The notes under the pieces are model-generated. The model saw only the letters and a list, made by a program, of their open reading frames with translations. It did no database searches and was not told the DNA's origin. Below, one piece after another: positions 8,378 through 17,676 of a stretch of 62,866 nucleotides of DNA. Position 1 is the stretch's first letter; each line of letters begins with the position of its first letter. Where the stretch lies: NCBI GenBank assembly GCA_000513555.1, contig ALYD01000017.1, positions 1 through 62,866 on the forward strand. The letters run 5' to 3'. This DNA is from Lachnospiraceae bacterium JC7 (lineage in GTDB: Bacteria > Bacillota > Clostridia > Lachnospirales > Lachnospiraceae). A program made the translations under genes and the position numbers.

Positions 8378-8602
8378 ATGAAAGTCAGGGAAATTGAAAA
8401 TCCAATGAAATTTTTCTCAATCGTAGATATGTGTCAGGGAGATGTCGAACTGGTATCCAGAGTGGGGGATTGTATCAATCTGAAAAGTAAAGTGACTCAG
8501 ATGTATACTCTGGTTAATGTCTTCCGCCGGGGATATATCAGAGAGCTGGAGATCTCTGTACCCAATCCTTCGGATAGGGAATTAATAGACAGATCCTTAT
8601 GA
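8378..8602 (+). CDS. Small HPr-like protein without a phosphorylatable histidine
   Basis: A 74-residue protein starting at ATG 8378, with GGAGGGG seven bases upstream. The stretch GDCINLKSKVTQMYTLVNVF resembles the HPr segment around the regulatory serine (NxKSxMGVM in HPr), and the length matches HPr. There is no histidine anywhere in the protein, so it cannot act as a PTS phosphocarrier. A regulatory HPr-fold protein is my best guess. A terminator follows directly, and a GGDEF gene begins just beyond it. Confidence 0.55.
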   Translation: MKVREIENPMKFFSIVDMCQGDVELVSRVGDCINLKSKVTQMYTLVNVFRRGYIRELEISVPNPSDRELIDRSL

Positions 8603-8623
8603 TCTATATATTTTGCTGTTGAT

Positions 8624-8655
8624 GGACCATTCAATTTCTGAATGGTCCTTTTTTG
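8624..8655 (+). terminator. Intrinsic terminator between the HPr-like and GGDEF genes
   Basis: GGACCATTCA and TGAATGGTCC form a perfect 10-bp stem with a five-base loop, followed by a run of seven T. It ends only about 13 bases before the start codon of the GGDEF gene. Confidence 0.88.
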
Positions 8656-8668
8656 CAGGAGTAATTCC

Positions 8669-9832
8669 ATGAATATAGGGCAGTTTTTATACTATCTTGT
8701 CAGATATGCTAATGTATGGTGTCTGCTGGCCATAGTAGAATGTCTGTTTGTCATCATTAGCACAAGAGAAAATCATATAGGCAGCAGAGGTGTTAAATCA
8801 GCTGTATACAGGACAGGCTCGCTGATCATATTCGCTGCAGTAGCGGATATGGTCACGGATTATGCATATGGTATCGCGAGCTTACGACAGCTTGTCTTTT
8901 TAGGATATACCATAGTATATACGATTCCCATGATAGTGCCCATAGTCTACAGTAGTGCTATAGATCCAACCTTCCTGAAGTCACATTTCGGAAGGGTTGT
9001 TCTGGTGATAGCGGCCATGTATGTGATAAGTATGCTGACTAATTTCAAGCATGGGTTATATTTCTATGTTGATGCAGGAGCAGAATATATACAGGGATCT
9101 GTATGGTATATAAGACCAGTACTGCTTGCGGTTAATTATTTCGCCATATTTGCAGAGATAATTAAAAAGAAGTATATACTGTCGATGGGCGAAATAAAGA
9201 CCGTAAACCATTTGCTTACCTTGTTTATCGTGGGCGTTATCTATACGGACATCTTCTATACGGGTGAGATCATAGAGCTCATTATGGCTTCGGGATTCTC
9301 ATTTATCACCAGCATGTTCAATAACCTTGAACTTAAGACCGATCAGGTAACAGGACTTGCTAACCGCGCAGTATATACGCAGGATGCCTTTAAATGCAAA
9401 GATTTTAAGGGACTTGTGGTGGTAAGCATCGACATAAACGATCTTAAAAAAATCAATGACAAAGACGGACATGCAATAGGTGATGCTTATCTCAGAGCTT
9501 CGGCCCTCACTTATAACAGGCACCTGGGACAATATGGCAAGCTTTACCGTATCGGAGGAGATGAATTTGTATTTCTGGGAGCAGATTCAGAGGCAGTATC
9601 CCGTGAGCTGGAACTGCTTCAGGCACAGAAGAAAACGGATGCAGAGTTCGGAGATTTCCCGCTTTCGGTAGCCTACGGACTGGTGGAAAAAGAAAAGGAA
9701 GAAACTGTTTTTGATGCTGTTAACAGAGCTGATACTTTGATGTATAAATGCAAGAGAAGGATGAAAAATCCATATGGTAATATAATGATTCATTTATCCG
9801 ACGGTGAAGAGGAAAAGACTGAAGAAGAATGA
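8669..9832 (+). CDS. Membrane diguanylate cyclase-like protein (GGDEF)
   Basis: A 387-residue protein; ATG 8669 is preceded by CAGGAG. The N-terminal about 215 residues form some six or seven hydrophobic helices. A GGDEF domain follows, with DINDLKKINDKDGHAIGD and an intact RIGGDEF signature near residue 295, so cyclic di-GMP synthesis is plausible. No RxxD inhibitory site precedes the signature. The gene sits directly behind a terminator, so its expression probably depends on read-through from the HPr-like gene. Confidence 0.88.
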   Translation: MNIGQFLYYLVRYANVWCLLAIVECLFVIISTRENHIGSRGVKSAVYRTGSLIIFAAVADMVTDYAYGIASLRQLVFLGYTIVYTIPMIVPIVYSSAIDPTFLKSHFGRVVLVIAAMYVISMLTNFKHGLYFYVDAGAEYIQGSVWYIRPVLLAVNYFAIFAEIIKKKYILSMGEIKTVNHLLTLFIVGVIYTDIFYTGEIIELIMASGFSFITSMFNNLELKTDQVTGLANRAVYTQDAFKCKDFKGLVVVSIDINDLKKINDKDGHAIGDAYLRASALTYNRHLGQYGKLYRIGGDEFVFLGADSEAVSRELELLQAQKKTDAEFGDFPLSVAYGLVEKEKEETVFDAVNRADTLMYKCKRRMKNPYGNIMIHLSDGEEEKTEEE

Positions 9833-9905
9833 AACTGTACGGCAGGCTTTCAATAAGAAAGTGCCTTACTCACATATGGAAGTGAACATAAATGGAAGAT
9901 AGATT

Positions 9906-9951
9906 AAAAAGCCGAGGACCCGCTTTCGGGCGGATACCTCAGCTTTTTTTT
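9906..9951 (+). terminator. Intrinsic terminator after the GGDEF gene
   Basis: AAAGCCGAGG pairs with CCTCAGCTTT around an inner CCCGC/GCGGG hairpin, and a run of eight T follows. It closes the transcript from 8669-9832, and nothing else is visible in the gap to the convergent gene. Confidence 0.85.
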
Positions 9952-10045
9952 ATAAAAGTACTGATAATTACATGTATTACGGAATAGGCGTATAAAACTG
10001 TCACACACTCACAGATGTAAAATACCGGTTGAAAAGGATTCCGGA

Positions 10046-10486
10046 TCAGTCTTCGCTACGCGGCTTTTTGAAAAGCTTGTTGAAAACACCCAGAATCGAA
10101 GGAGCCTCGTTCTCTTCATCCTCTTCCTTGGGGAGATCCTGCTTTAACTGCGCATCCAGTAACTGGGAAAACAAAGGTGTGTCATTGGGAATTCCCTTTG
10201 GGAACCGGCTGACTACTTTGACAAAAGAGCGGTAAACCAGTTTCGAGTCGTGTTCCACTACATAATCATGCATGATATTGTTGACGTTATGCTCAATTCC
10301 AAAAGAAATGATGTTAAATGCCCTGCAGTAATAGAAAATATCATAGCCGTCAGTAGTGGTATCTTTTCCCAGGAACACAACTTCAAATATCTGATCTGTG
10401 ATCTCTTTGAAGCTTTTTTCCTCAAGCATCTCATTCAAATAGTCCAAAGCTTTTCTTTTGGGAATATTGATAATGTTTCCGGCCAT
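10046..10486 (-). CDS. Hypothetical protein, 146 residues
   Basis: A soluble, mixed-charge protein of no family I recognise. It begins MAGNIINIPKRKALDYLNEMLEEKSF and ends in an acidic stretch (KEEDEENE) followed by a basic tail (FNKLFKKPRSED). There is no signal peptide or membrane segment. AGGTGA precedes the ATG at 10486. It lies 149 bp downstream of, and on the same strand as, the minus-strand GGDEF gene, so co-transcription is possible. Confidence 0.65.
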   Translation of the reverse strand: MAGNIINIPKRKALDYLNEMLEEKSFKEITDQIFEVVFLGKDTTTDGYDIFYYCRAFNIISFGIEHNVNNIMHDYVVEHDSKLVYRSFVKVVSRFPKGIPNDTPLFSQLLDAQLKQDLPKEEDEENEAPSILGVFNKLFKKPRSED

Positions 10487-10635
10487 ATCATCACCTGCCT
10501 TCGTAAATAGTTACTAATATTGTAGTTTATTAATGAGAGTAATTCAACCCGAAAGACACCACTGTAACGGACCACAGCCGAGTAATGCAGGTCTTTCTCG
10601 TGGAAGGAACATATACCGTTTATCTTCAAATCAGA

Positions 10636-12057
10636 CTATCTCAGGCTCTCGTGGTATTGCTTTTTGTGCTCGTACATGGCCTTATCCGCCTCATAGTACA
10701 TGGCGTTTATAGGCTTGTATGCCATGTTATCCGAGATACGGACAGAGGTACCGTGAGAGACTGAAAGCTTAAATTTCGCGTCCTCCATGGAATTGTTTTT
10801 TTCTATCTCTTCATTCAGTGCCTGGATGGACTTATCGTATTTGGCTCTGACATCACCGGACAAAAGGGAGATAAACTCATCACCGCCGATTCGGCCGACG
10901 TAACCTTCAGTTCCGAAGCTTTTCTTCAGACACAGTGAAAAAGCCTTTAGAGCATCATCGCCGACCTGATGACCGAGGGTGTCATTGATCTCCTTGAATT
11001 TGTTCAGATCAAAGCATATGAGCATGATCGGGTCATTAAGTTCGTTAAAATAATTCAGCATTTCATGACACTTTTGAGCATTGCCGAGACCCGTGAGAGG
11101 ATCTGTATAGGCCATGTTTTTGGTTCTTATGGCGGAATACTGATGACCGAAGATAAGGATAAAAGCGAGGACCATCATGACTATGGCGATGGACTGGATG
11201 ATCAGGATATTCCAGACACCACGCATTATCAGGTCGTCCTCCATGATGTATATGATCTTCCAATGACAGTAATTCAGGTCGGACATGGCAACGTAATAGA
11301 CATTGTCATGATACTTTATGTGACCTGACAGGGTTTTCGGACTGTCCAGTCCTCTGGAGATAAACTCAACTGCCTCGGGGGAGTCTGCATAAGTATTCAA
11401 AGCATTGGCCTGGGAAACAATGGAGGAAACATCCTCATAGAGGACGTATTCACCGTTCTGAGTAATGGCGGCAACGATGCCGGTACTATACATTTTTTTC
11501 ATTTCCGCGTAGAGGGAGGAAAGGCTGAGAGCAGCACAGAGGGCACCGACCTTTTTGTCTTTTTCATCAAATATGGAAACCGTCAGGATAGTAAAGGGAT
11601 CGTCGGATGAATCGGTATATGGATCAGAGATATATTTATAATTCGCGATAGCCATTTTGAACAATTCTGCATCGGCATGGTCCTGCGAAGTGTTTCGGTT
11701 GATCACCATGGTACTGTAATCGTTACGTACTATGAACATGTATTTGAAACCGATAGAATCAACTTTATCCTTCAGATACTGTTGCTGGGTTTCGGCATTC
11801 ATTTCATAGATCTCGGGAAGTGATGCTATGTAAGAAAGAACTGCAAACTTTTCATCCAGAGTGGCTGTGATGCGCTGTTTCATGGAATCGGAACGTTCAG
11901 ATACGAAAGACTCACCCCGTATAACCATGGAATGATAGGTAAGATAGCTGAAATATAAAGACACGAAAAAAATAACTATGAGAGCGATCACGGTGGAGGC
12001 CCACATCAGCTTTTCTTTAAAAGTAAAACTTATATGATTGATCTTGGCAATCTTCAT
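10636..12057 (-). CDS. Membrane-anchored sensor diguanylate cyclase (dCache-like domain plus GGDEF)
   Basis: From ATG 12057 (MKIAKINHISFTFKEKLMW) the protein is 473 residues: a first membrane helix (about 17-38), an extracytoplasmic sensor of about 265 residues resembling a dCache domain, a second helix near residue 305-325, then a GGDEF domain (DLNKFKEINDTLGHQVGDDAL; RIGGDEFISLL near 392). No RxxD inhibitory site is visible. The frame is open to 12231, but that start lacks a ribosome site, while AGGAAAAG precedes 12057. It probably turns an external small-molecule signal into cyclic di-GMP. Confidence 0.85.
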   Translation of the reverse strand: MKIAKINHISFTFKEKLMWASTVIALIVIFFVSLYFSYLTYHSMVIRGESFVSERSDSMKQRITATLDEKFAVLSYIASLPEIYEMNAETQQQYLKDKVDSIGFKYMFIVRNDYSTMVINRNTSQDHADAELFKMAIANYKYISDPYTDSSDDPFTILTVSIFDEKDKKVGALCAALSLSSLYAEMKKMYSTGIVAAITQNGEYVLYEDVSSIVSQANALNTYADSPEAVEFISRGLDSPKTLSGHIKYHDNVYYVAMSDLNYCHWKIIYIMEDDLIMRGVWNILIIQSIAIVMMVLAFILIFGHQYSAIRTKNMAYTDPLTGLGNAQKCHEMLNYFNELNDPIMLICFDLNKFKEINDTLGHQVGDDALKAFSLCLKKSFGTEGYVGRIGGDEFISLLSGDVRAKYDKSIQALNEEIEKNNSMEDAKFKLSVSHGTSVRISDNMAYKPINAMYYEADKAMYEHKKQYHESLR

Positions 12058-12378
12058 AGGTGTCTTTTCCTGATAGAATCTGTTGCAGTTATGAGTATCT
12101 GTAAGTAAAAGTCGCTGCAGAATCGTCTCATATCGAGAGGTGATAATGCTTTGATAGCTGAGAAACAGGTACTTCGTACAGTATTCTATATCGGACATTT
12201 TCTGAAAATAATAAAATTCTTTCAGACTCATTTAAGCTTTGGAGGCTAATATGGCGCATGTCAGAAACAAAGCGTTTCAAAAGTTGCATAGATAAGAGTC
12301 GGTTTTCAAAGGAAGACTGATATTCAGAACAGTCCATAAAAATACAGGACTTAAATTTCAGAAAAGAGAGAAAAGCGA

Positions 12379-13956
12379 ATGAAGAGAAAAATACTTTTAG
12401 TTATGGCAACATCAATGCTCGCAGCGAATATGGCAGCCTGCGGATCCAACAAGACAGCAGAGACTACTGCAGCAGTAACAGAAGGAAAGATCGAGGCAGA
12501 AAAGCCTGCAGCTGAATCAAAGACAGAGACGGTTAAGGATACCTATGAGAACAGTGAAGATGGTGGACATGCCATCCATGCTGACGGCGAGAACGCAGAG
12601 TACGAAAACATCGAAGTAAAGAAGACAGGTGATTCCAACAGTGAGGAAGCGGATTTCTACGGCGAGAATGCTGCTGTCTTTGCGGAGAACGGTGCGACAC
12701 TCACCATAAAGAATGCGGATATCACAACCGACGGCAGCCATGCCAATGCGGTATTCAGCTACGGAGAAGGCACCACAGTGAACATATCCGATTCAAAGAT
12801 CAGGACAAATGCCAACAATTCCGGCGGTCTCATGACTACCGGCGGCGGTACCATGAATGCAGAAAATCTGGATATCGTGACACAGGGCGGATCTTCAGCA
12901 GCTATTCGTTCCGACAGAGGAGGCGGCACTGTCAATGTTTCCGGCGGTTACTATGAGGCAAACGGCAAGGGCTCACCGGCCATTTATTCCACAGCAGATA
13001 TCACAGTGAAAGATGCGGAGCTCGTTTCAAATTCAGCCCAGGGCATAGTTGTTGAAGGAAAGAATTCAGTCACTCTGGAAAATGTTTCCCTCACAGCAAA
13101 CAACGTTTCAAAGAACAGCGACAAGTCATCGGTATATCAGGCAGTTATGCTCTATCAGTCCATGTCAGGTGATGCAGATGAAGGAACAGCTTCATTTAAG
13201 ATGACAGGAGGTTCTCTCGTCAACAAGAACGGCGGAATGTTCTACATCAACAACACGAAGGCAGAGATAGATATCGAAAATGTTGACTTCACATATGCAA
13301 GTGATGACTTCCTTCGAATCGAGGCGGCCGGATGGGGAACAGAAGGCGCCAACGGAGGTCAGGTGACGTTCACTGCGGCGGATCAGAAGATAGAAGGAAA
13401 TACCATAGTTGACAGCATTTCAACCCTCAATATGTATCTTAACGATGGAACACTTTACTCGGGTGCCATCAATACAGATGGTGCAGCAGGTGCAGTATAT
13501 GTTGAGCTCTCTGAGGATTCCACATGGAAGCTCACAGGAGATTCATATATCACAAGTCTCAGCTGTGATGAGGATGCCATCGACCTTAACGGATTTACTC
13601 TTTATGTGAACGGTGAGGCTTATACTGAAGGCACAGAGTCTCAGGGTACAGCAGTTGAAGCCTATAAGAGCGATGTTGTAAGTGATAACAAGGGTCAGAG
13701 ACCTGAGGACGGAAAGGACGGACCAAATAAGGGAGAAGCTCCTTCAGGTAAGCCCGGCGACGCCCGGGGTTCCGGAGAGGGACAGGCTCCTGCAGAGGGA
13801 CAGACACCACCCGATGGAAATGGCCAGCAGCCGCCTGAGAAACCGGAAGGTGATGCTCAGGGCAATGCCCAGGGCGGAGCTCCGATGGGTATGCCGGGGG
13901 ACGGACAGACACCACCGGATGGCGGAAACGGACAGCCACCTGAGATGCCACAGTAA
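12379..13956 (+). CDS. Surface lipoprotein with beta-helix repeats and a Gly/Pro-rich tail
   Basis: A 525-residue protein with a lipoprotein signal (Cys21 in NMAAC), a short linker, then about 300 residues of repeating short beta-rungs (NADITTDGSHANAVF, NISDSKIRT, NLDIVTQGGSSAAIR) like right-handed parallel beta-helix or adhesin proteins. From about residue 435 comes a low-complexity tail rich in Gly, Pro, Gln and Asp, with two related GQTPPDG units. No catalytic motif is evident. It may present a cell-surface adhesin or carbohydrate-contacting surface. It is divergent from the GGDEF gene at 10636 and separated by a terminator from the membrane-fusion protein that follows. Confidence 0.7.
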   Translation: MKRKILLVMATSMLAANMAACGSNKTAETTAAVTEGKIEAEKPAAESKTETVKDTYENSEDGGHAIHADGENAEYENIEVKKTGDSNSEEADFYGENAAVFAENGATLTIKNADITTDGSHANAVFSYGEGTTVNISDSKIRTNANNSGGLMTTGGGTMNAENLDIVTQGGSSAAIRSDRGGGTVNVSGGYYEANGKGSPAIYSTADITVKDAELVSNSAQGIVVEGKNSVTLENVSLTANNVSKNSDKSSVYQAVMLYQSMSGDADEGTASFKMTGGSLVNKNGGMFYINNTKAEIDIENVDFTYASDDFLRIEAAGWGTEGANGGQVTFTAADQKIEGNTIVDSISTLNMYLNDGTLYSGAINTDGAAGAVYVELSEDSTWKLTGDSYITSLSCDEDAIDLNGFTLYVNGEAYTEGTESQGTAVEAYKSDVVSDNKGQRPEDGKDGPNKGEAPSGKPGDARGSGEGQAPAEGQTPPDGNGQQPPEKPEGDAQGNAQGGAPMGMPGDGQTPPDGGNGQPPEMPQ

Positions 13957-13984
13957 ACTGAATTACTCTTAAAAATAGTATCAT

Positions 13985-14034
13985 GCTCTCTTTTGCGGAA
14001 ATATTTCTTCCGCAAGGGAGAGTTTTTTTATTTT
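13985..14034 (+). terminator. Intrinsic terminator after the beta-helix lipoprotein
   Basis: CTCTC(TTTT)GCGGAA pairs with TTCCGC(AA)GGGAGAG around a short loop, followed by TTTTTTT. The two-part stem is typical of a strong factor-independent terminator. Confidence 0.85.
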
Positions 14035-14150
14035 TATATTATATTGATTGAAAAACTATACGAATTATATATATGAAAATGTTGGGGTCAGACTGTTTTT
14101 TTATACAGGAATCGTATTTTAAGATTTTATTGGGGAAAGGATCTTAAGCT

Positions 14151-15140
14151 ATGAAGAAGAGAATACTCATATTCATATTGTTGATTCTTGTGGGATTAAC
14201 GGCGTTTTATGGGTATCACTATGTGAAGCTGGAGGTATTGGCCCCGTCAGCAGGTAATGCGACTTCTTCCGAACTGGAGAGGAAGAAGGAAGTGTCTAAA
14301 ATATCTTTTAACGGCAGTGTGGAGGTCATGGATTCCTTCACTGTCGAGTCTATGGTTTCAGGATCGGTATTTCAGCTATATGTAAATAAAGGAAAGAAAG
14401 TCTCAAAAGGAGACAACATTCTGCTTATAGATAACAGAAAAGAGGTTGAAGAAGCAAAGAAAGTCTGGGAAGAGACGATTCTTGTTGTGTCAGAGGCAAG
14501 AGTAAAGGCCGCTGCGGCAGTCTCGGAAATGAACAGGATAACACCTGATTTTGATGAGGGAAGGATCAATGCTCAGACCTACAAGGTGACTGTTGACCGG
14601 GCAACTCTTGCCAATGAAGAGCTGGAAACGGCTATTATGGCATCGGAGGATGCCAGGTCAAGATATGAAAATGCTTATTCCAATGCACTTGTGAAAGCCC
14701 CTGAGGATGGGAGAATAGGTGAGATCGATCTAAAAAGGGATCAGGAGATCGCAAGCGGAGACAGCCTGTTCGAGCTGAAGGAAACTGCGGTCAAGTATAT
14801 AAAGTTCAAGGTGGATGAGGATGTGGTGTCAGAACTTTATCCGGGAAAGACATTGACCTTCCTGATACGTGACGTGAAGTTCTTCGGAAAGGTGATAAGC
14901 ATTCAGCCGGATGGTACCGATGCCAAAAGCTTTACGGTAAAAGCAGTGCCCAAAGATAATGTGAATCTGCCTGAGGGAATGGGTGTAAATGTAAGGATCG
15001 GAGAAGTGGAGGAGGATACCGAGGAATACGGAGAGCGCTTAGAGGCGGTAGAGGAAACGACAGCAGGCGAGTCAGATGTATCGAATGCCGCCGGTAAACC
15101 GGATACAACGAATCCGGCCGTGGCAGGGAAGACTCCGTAG
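14151..15140 (+). CDS. HlyD/RND-type membrane-fusion (adaptor) protein
   Basis: A 329-residue protein with one N-terminal membrane anchor, a lipoyl-like half (VSGSVFQLYVNKGKKVSKGDNILLID), a helical hairpin (about 100-185), the second lipoyl half (VKAPEDGRIGEIDLKRDQEIASGDSLFEL) and a beta-barrel part, ending in a disordered acidic/Thr-rich tail. Such adaptors link an ABC or RND pump to the outside. No cognate ATPase or permease lies next to it: the upstream gene is behind a terminator and the downstream gene encodes an HD hydrolase. It is therefore an orphan here. Confidence 0.8.
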   Translation: MKKRILIFILLILVGLTAFYGYHYVKLEVLAPSAGNATSSELERKKEVSKISFNGSVEVMDSFTVESMVSGSVFQLYVNKGKKVSKGDNILLIDNRKEVEEAKKVWEETILVVSEARVKAAAAVSEMNRITPDFDEGRINAQTYKVTVDRATLANEELETAIMASEDARSRYENAYSNALVKAPEDGRIGEIDLKRDQEIASGDSLFELKETAVKYIKFKVDEDVVSELYPGKTLTFLIRDVKFFGKVISIQPDGTDAKSFTVKAVPKDNVNLPEGMGVNVRIGEVEEDTEEYGERLEAVEETTAGESDVSNAAGKPDTTNPAVAGKTP

Positions 15141-15285
15141 ATATGGAGGCAAAAAGGCTGCAGTAATAGCTGGTAAAAAAATTTTTTATATTTTATTTTT
15201 CTATATAGAAAGTATAATTTAGATAATATGTTATAAATTATTTATACGCTGACATCATTTGGATTCTGTTGCAGGAGGAGAAGCC

Positions 15286-15903
15286 ATGGTGAAGGTCTTT
15301 GCCGGAAAAAGATACTATGAGGCGATGAATTTCGCGGCATATGCGCATAGGAAACAGATGAGGAAGGGAGTGGATATTCCGTATATCATTCATCCTATTG
15401 AATGTTCCATGATAGTTTCATCCATAACTCAGGATGAAGATGTTATCATTGCCGCACTGCTTCATGATGTTATCGAAGATACAGAATTCGGATATGAAGA
15501 TATCAGGGAACGATTCGGTTCCAGAGTTGCGGATCTTGTACAGGGTGAGACTGAGGATAAAAGACGTGATCAGGAAAAGAAGCATACATGGGCTGTGAGA
15601 AAAAAAGAGACCATTGAGCAACTCAGTAATGCGGATATAGATTCAAAGATAATATGTCTTGGCGATAAACTTTCCAATATTCGTGCATCGGTAAGAGACC
15701 ATGAGGATCATAAGGAAAACTTCTGGCAGAGATTTAACCAGACCGATCCGGAGTTTCAGGGCTGGTATTATGAAAGGATCAGAGACATACTCGCAGAGGA
15801 TCTTTCGGATACGGATGCCTGGAAGGAATATGACGAGCTTTGTACATCTCTTTTCGGAGATCTGGATCTGGATGCGATCGAGAAAAGACTGGATGAGGTT
15901 TAA
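15286..15903 (+). CDS. HD-domain phosphohydrolase, SpoT/RelA-hydrolase-like
   Basis: A 205-residue protein beginning at ATG 15286 (MVKVFAGKRYYEAM) behind a perfect AGGAGGAG. It carries the HD metal-binding pattern of stand-alone (p)ppGpp hydrolases: YIIHPIECSMIV, AALLHDVIEDT and the distal DKLSNIRA. There is no synthetase domain. Hydrolysis of (p)ppGpp or a related nucleotide is the likely role; the exact substrate is uncertain. Confidence 0.8.
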   Translation: MVKVFAGKRYYEAMNFAAYAHRKQMRKGVDIPYIIHPIECSMIVSSITQDEDVIIAALLHDVIEDTEFGYEDIRERFGSRVADLVQGETEDKRRDQEKKHTWAVRKKETIEQLSNADIDSKIICLGDKLSNIRASVRDHEDHKENFWQRFNQTDPEFQGWYYERIRDILAEDLSDTDAWKEYDELCTSLFGDLDLDAIEKRLDEV

Positions 15904-16037
15904 AACATATCATGGAGATGTGATCAGCTGCTTATATAAGGTATTCTCAGAAAGTGGTTTACATTTCCGGAAAATGAATATATGATTGTTAATCATAAAT
16001 AAAAATTCTTTCTAAAATGAATTTTTTAATTGAATAT

Positions 16038-16165
16038 TGATCTTCGGGGAAAGGGTGAGCATCAGGATATGATGCAAGTCCCGATCGGCGGTATAGCCCG
16101 CGAGCCTTATGGCATGATCCGGTTAGATTCCGGGGCCGACAGTAAAGTCTGGATGGAAGAAGATA
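16038..16165 (+). ncRNA. FMN riboswitch (RFN element)
   Basis: The conserved RFN blocks appear in order: ATCTTCGGGGAAAGGGTGAG, GATCGGCGGTATAGCCCGCG, a variable arm, CCGGTTAGATTCCGGGGCCG, then ACAGTAAAGTCTGGATGGAAG. The 3' GAAGA pairs with the 5' TCTTC to close P1. It lies upstream of ribD and should switch the operon off when FMN binds. Apart from this element and its terminator, the 538-bp gap 15904-16441 shows nothing clear. Confidence 0.95.
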
Positions 16166-16211
16166 AGATATACGATTGAAGAACAGTTTTTCTTTTGGTA
16201 TAGCTAGTATT

Positions 16212-16242
16212 CCCCGAAACGTAATGTTTCGGGGATTTTTTT
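16212..16242 (+). terminator. Terminator of the FMN riboswitch expression platform
   Basis: CCCCGAAAC and GTTTCGGGG form a 9-bp stem around GTAAT, followed by ATTTTTTT. The arm CCCCGAA can also pair with the TTCGGGG of the riboswitch P1 strand, which is the usual antitermination logic. Confidence 0.9.
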
Positions 16243-16441
16243 AGCTGATCGGAAAAGAAGACAAAGAGTTCTTTCTGGGCATAGACCGGAAAAGGGTTTA
16301 TGACTTATCGGAATTCCATTCGGAAAAAGACATTCCATTCAGAATTTATGTTTTTAAAGAACAGCAATAGTTATCTTCTGTGCAGCAGACAGAAGATGGT
16401 TCAACTCTCTATATTCCTGTGAAGATCAGAGAGGAGCTCAC

Positions 16442-17617
16442 TTGGAAAATCAGGATCATATGCGCCGGGCTATCGAACTTGCGAAGAAGGGGGAAGGATG
16501 GTGCCATCCGAATCCTCTGGTAGGGGCGGTAATAGTGAAAGACGGCCGCATAATCGGTGAAGGTTACCACGAAAGATACGGTGATCTTCATGCAGAGCGA
16601 AATGCCATAAAAAATCTCACCGAATCTGCGGAGGGAGCGGAGATATATGTAACATTGGAACCCTGCTGTCATCATGGAAAGCAGCCGCCATGCACTGAAG
16701 CCATAGTTTCTTCAGGCATCAAAAAAGTATTTATCGGTTCAAGAGATCCGAATCCGCTGGTGTCGGGGAAGGGGACCGCATTTCTCCGGGAACACGGGAT
16801 AGAGGTCATAGAGGATTTTCTCCGGGAAGAATGTGATGAACTTAACCCGGTGTTTTTTCACTATATAACAACAAAACGCCCCTATGTCAGAATGAAGTAC
16901 GCCATGACCATGGACGGAAAGATCGCCACAAAAACAGGAAGATCCAGGTGGATCACAGGGGAAGCGGCCAGAGAGGAAGTACATAGGATGCGGCATGCCT
17001 CTATGGGAATCATGGCAGGTATCGGGACTGTCCTTGCAGACGATCCGCTGCTTAACTGCAGGATGGAGGGCGGAAGATCACCGGTGAGGATCATCTGTGA
17101 CAGCAGGCTGAGGATACCTTTGGAGTCTCAGATAGTGAAGACGGCTAAGAAATACAGAACCATAGTGGCCTGCGCTATCCCGGAGCTGCCGGAAGGTGAG
17201 ATCACAAAGGACAAGGTGTCGATTTTGACGGAAAAAATATGCGCACTTCTTGAGGCCGGGGCAGAGATCATAAACTGCGAGGCGGAGAACAGTGCATATG
17301 ATAGAGATGAATATGCCGGCTCCCCCCACGCAAAGCTTTCCGGTGTGGACCTTTGGAGACTGATGGTGATGCTTGGAGAGAGAAACATTGACAGCGTACT
17401 GCTGGAGGGCGGAGGAAGTCTGAATGAAAGTGCATTAAAGGCCGGAATAGTGAATGAGATCGATGCCTTTGTGGCACCGAAGATATTCGGAGGAGATGCC
17501 AGATCACCGGTGTGCGGGGAAGGGGTGACTGACCCGGAGGAGGCCTATAGATTCAGCCTGTTTTCTGTTGAGAAGATAGGGGATGACATACTTCTCAGGT
17601 ACCGGAAGAAATGCTGA
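16442..17617 (+). CDS. ribD: Bifunctional riboflavin deaminase/reductase RibD
   Basis: A 391-residue fusion. The N-terminal zinc deaminase has HAE at residues 50-52 and cysteines 75 and 84 (EPCCHHGKQPPC); the C-terminal reductase has VLLEGGGSLNESAL. It converts diaminohydroxyphosphoribosyl-aminopyrimidine to 5-amino-6-ribitylamino-uracil phosphate. I take TTG 16442 as the start because GAGAGGAG sits five bases upstream; ATG 16460 lacks such a site. A helical segment between residues 255 and 305 is somewhat longer than usual. First gene of the riboswitch-controlled operon. Confidence 0.95.
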   Translation: MENQDHMRRAIELAKKGEGWCHPNPLVGAVIVKDGRIIGEGYHERYGDLHAERNAIKNLTESAEGAEIYVTLEPCCHHGKQPPCTEAIVSSGIKKVFIGSRDPNPLVSGKGTAFLREHGIEVIEDFLREECDELNPVFFHYITTKRPYVRMKYAMTMDGKIATKTGRSRWITGEAAREEVHRMRHASMGIMAGIGTVLADDPLLNCRMEGGRSPVRIICDSRLRIPLESQIVKTAKKYRTIVACAIPELPEGEITKDKVSILTEKICALLEAGAEIINCEAENSAYDRDEYAGSPHAKLSGVDLWRLMVMLGERNIDSVLLEGGGSLNESALKAGIVNEIDAFVAPKIFGGDARSPVCGEGVTDPEEAYRFSLFSVEKIGDDILLRYRKKC

Positions 17618-17676
17618 AATGAAGAAAAAGGCATTTTTGAATAGCGAATAGATGCTTTATGGAAGAGGTAATACAG

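Noticed and set aside
9906..9951. Cyclic di-GMP riboswitch near the GGDEF genes
   Set aside because: The conserved riboswitch core is absent; the element is a plain terminator downstream of the gene.
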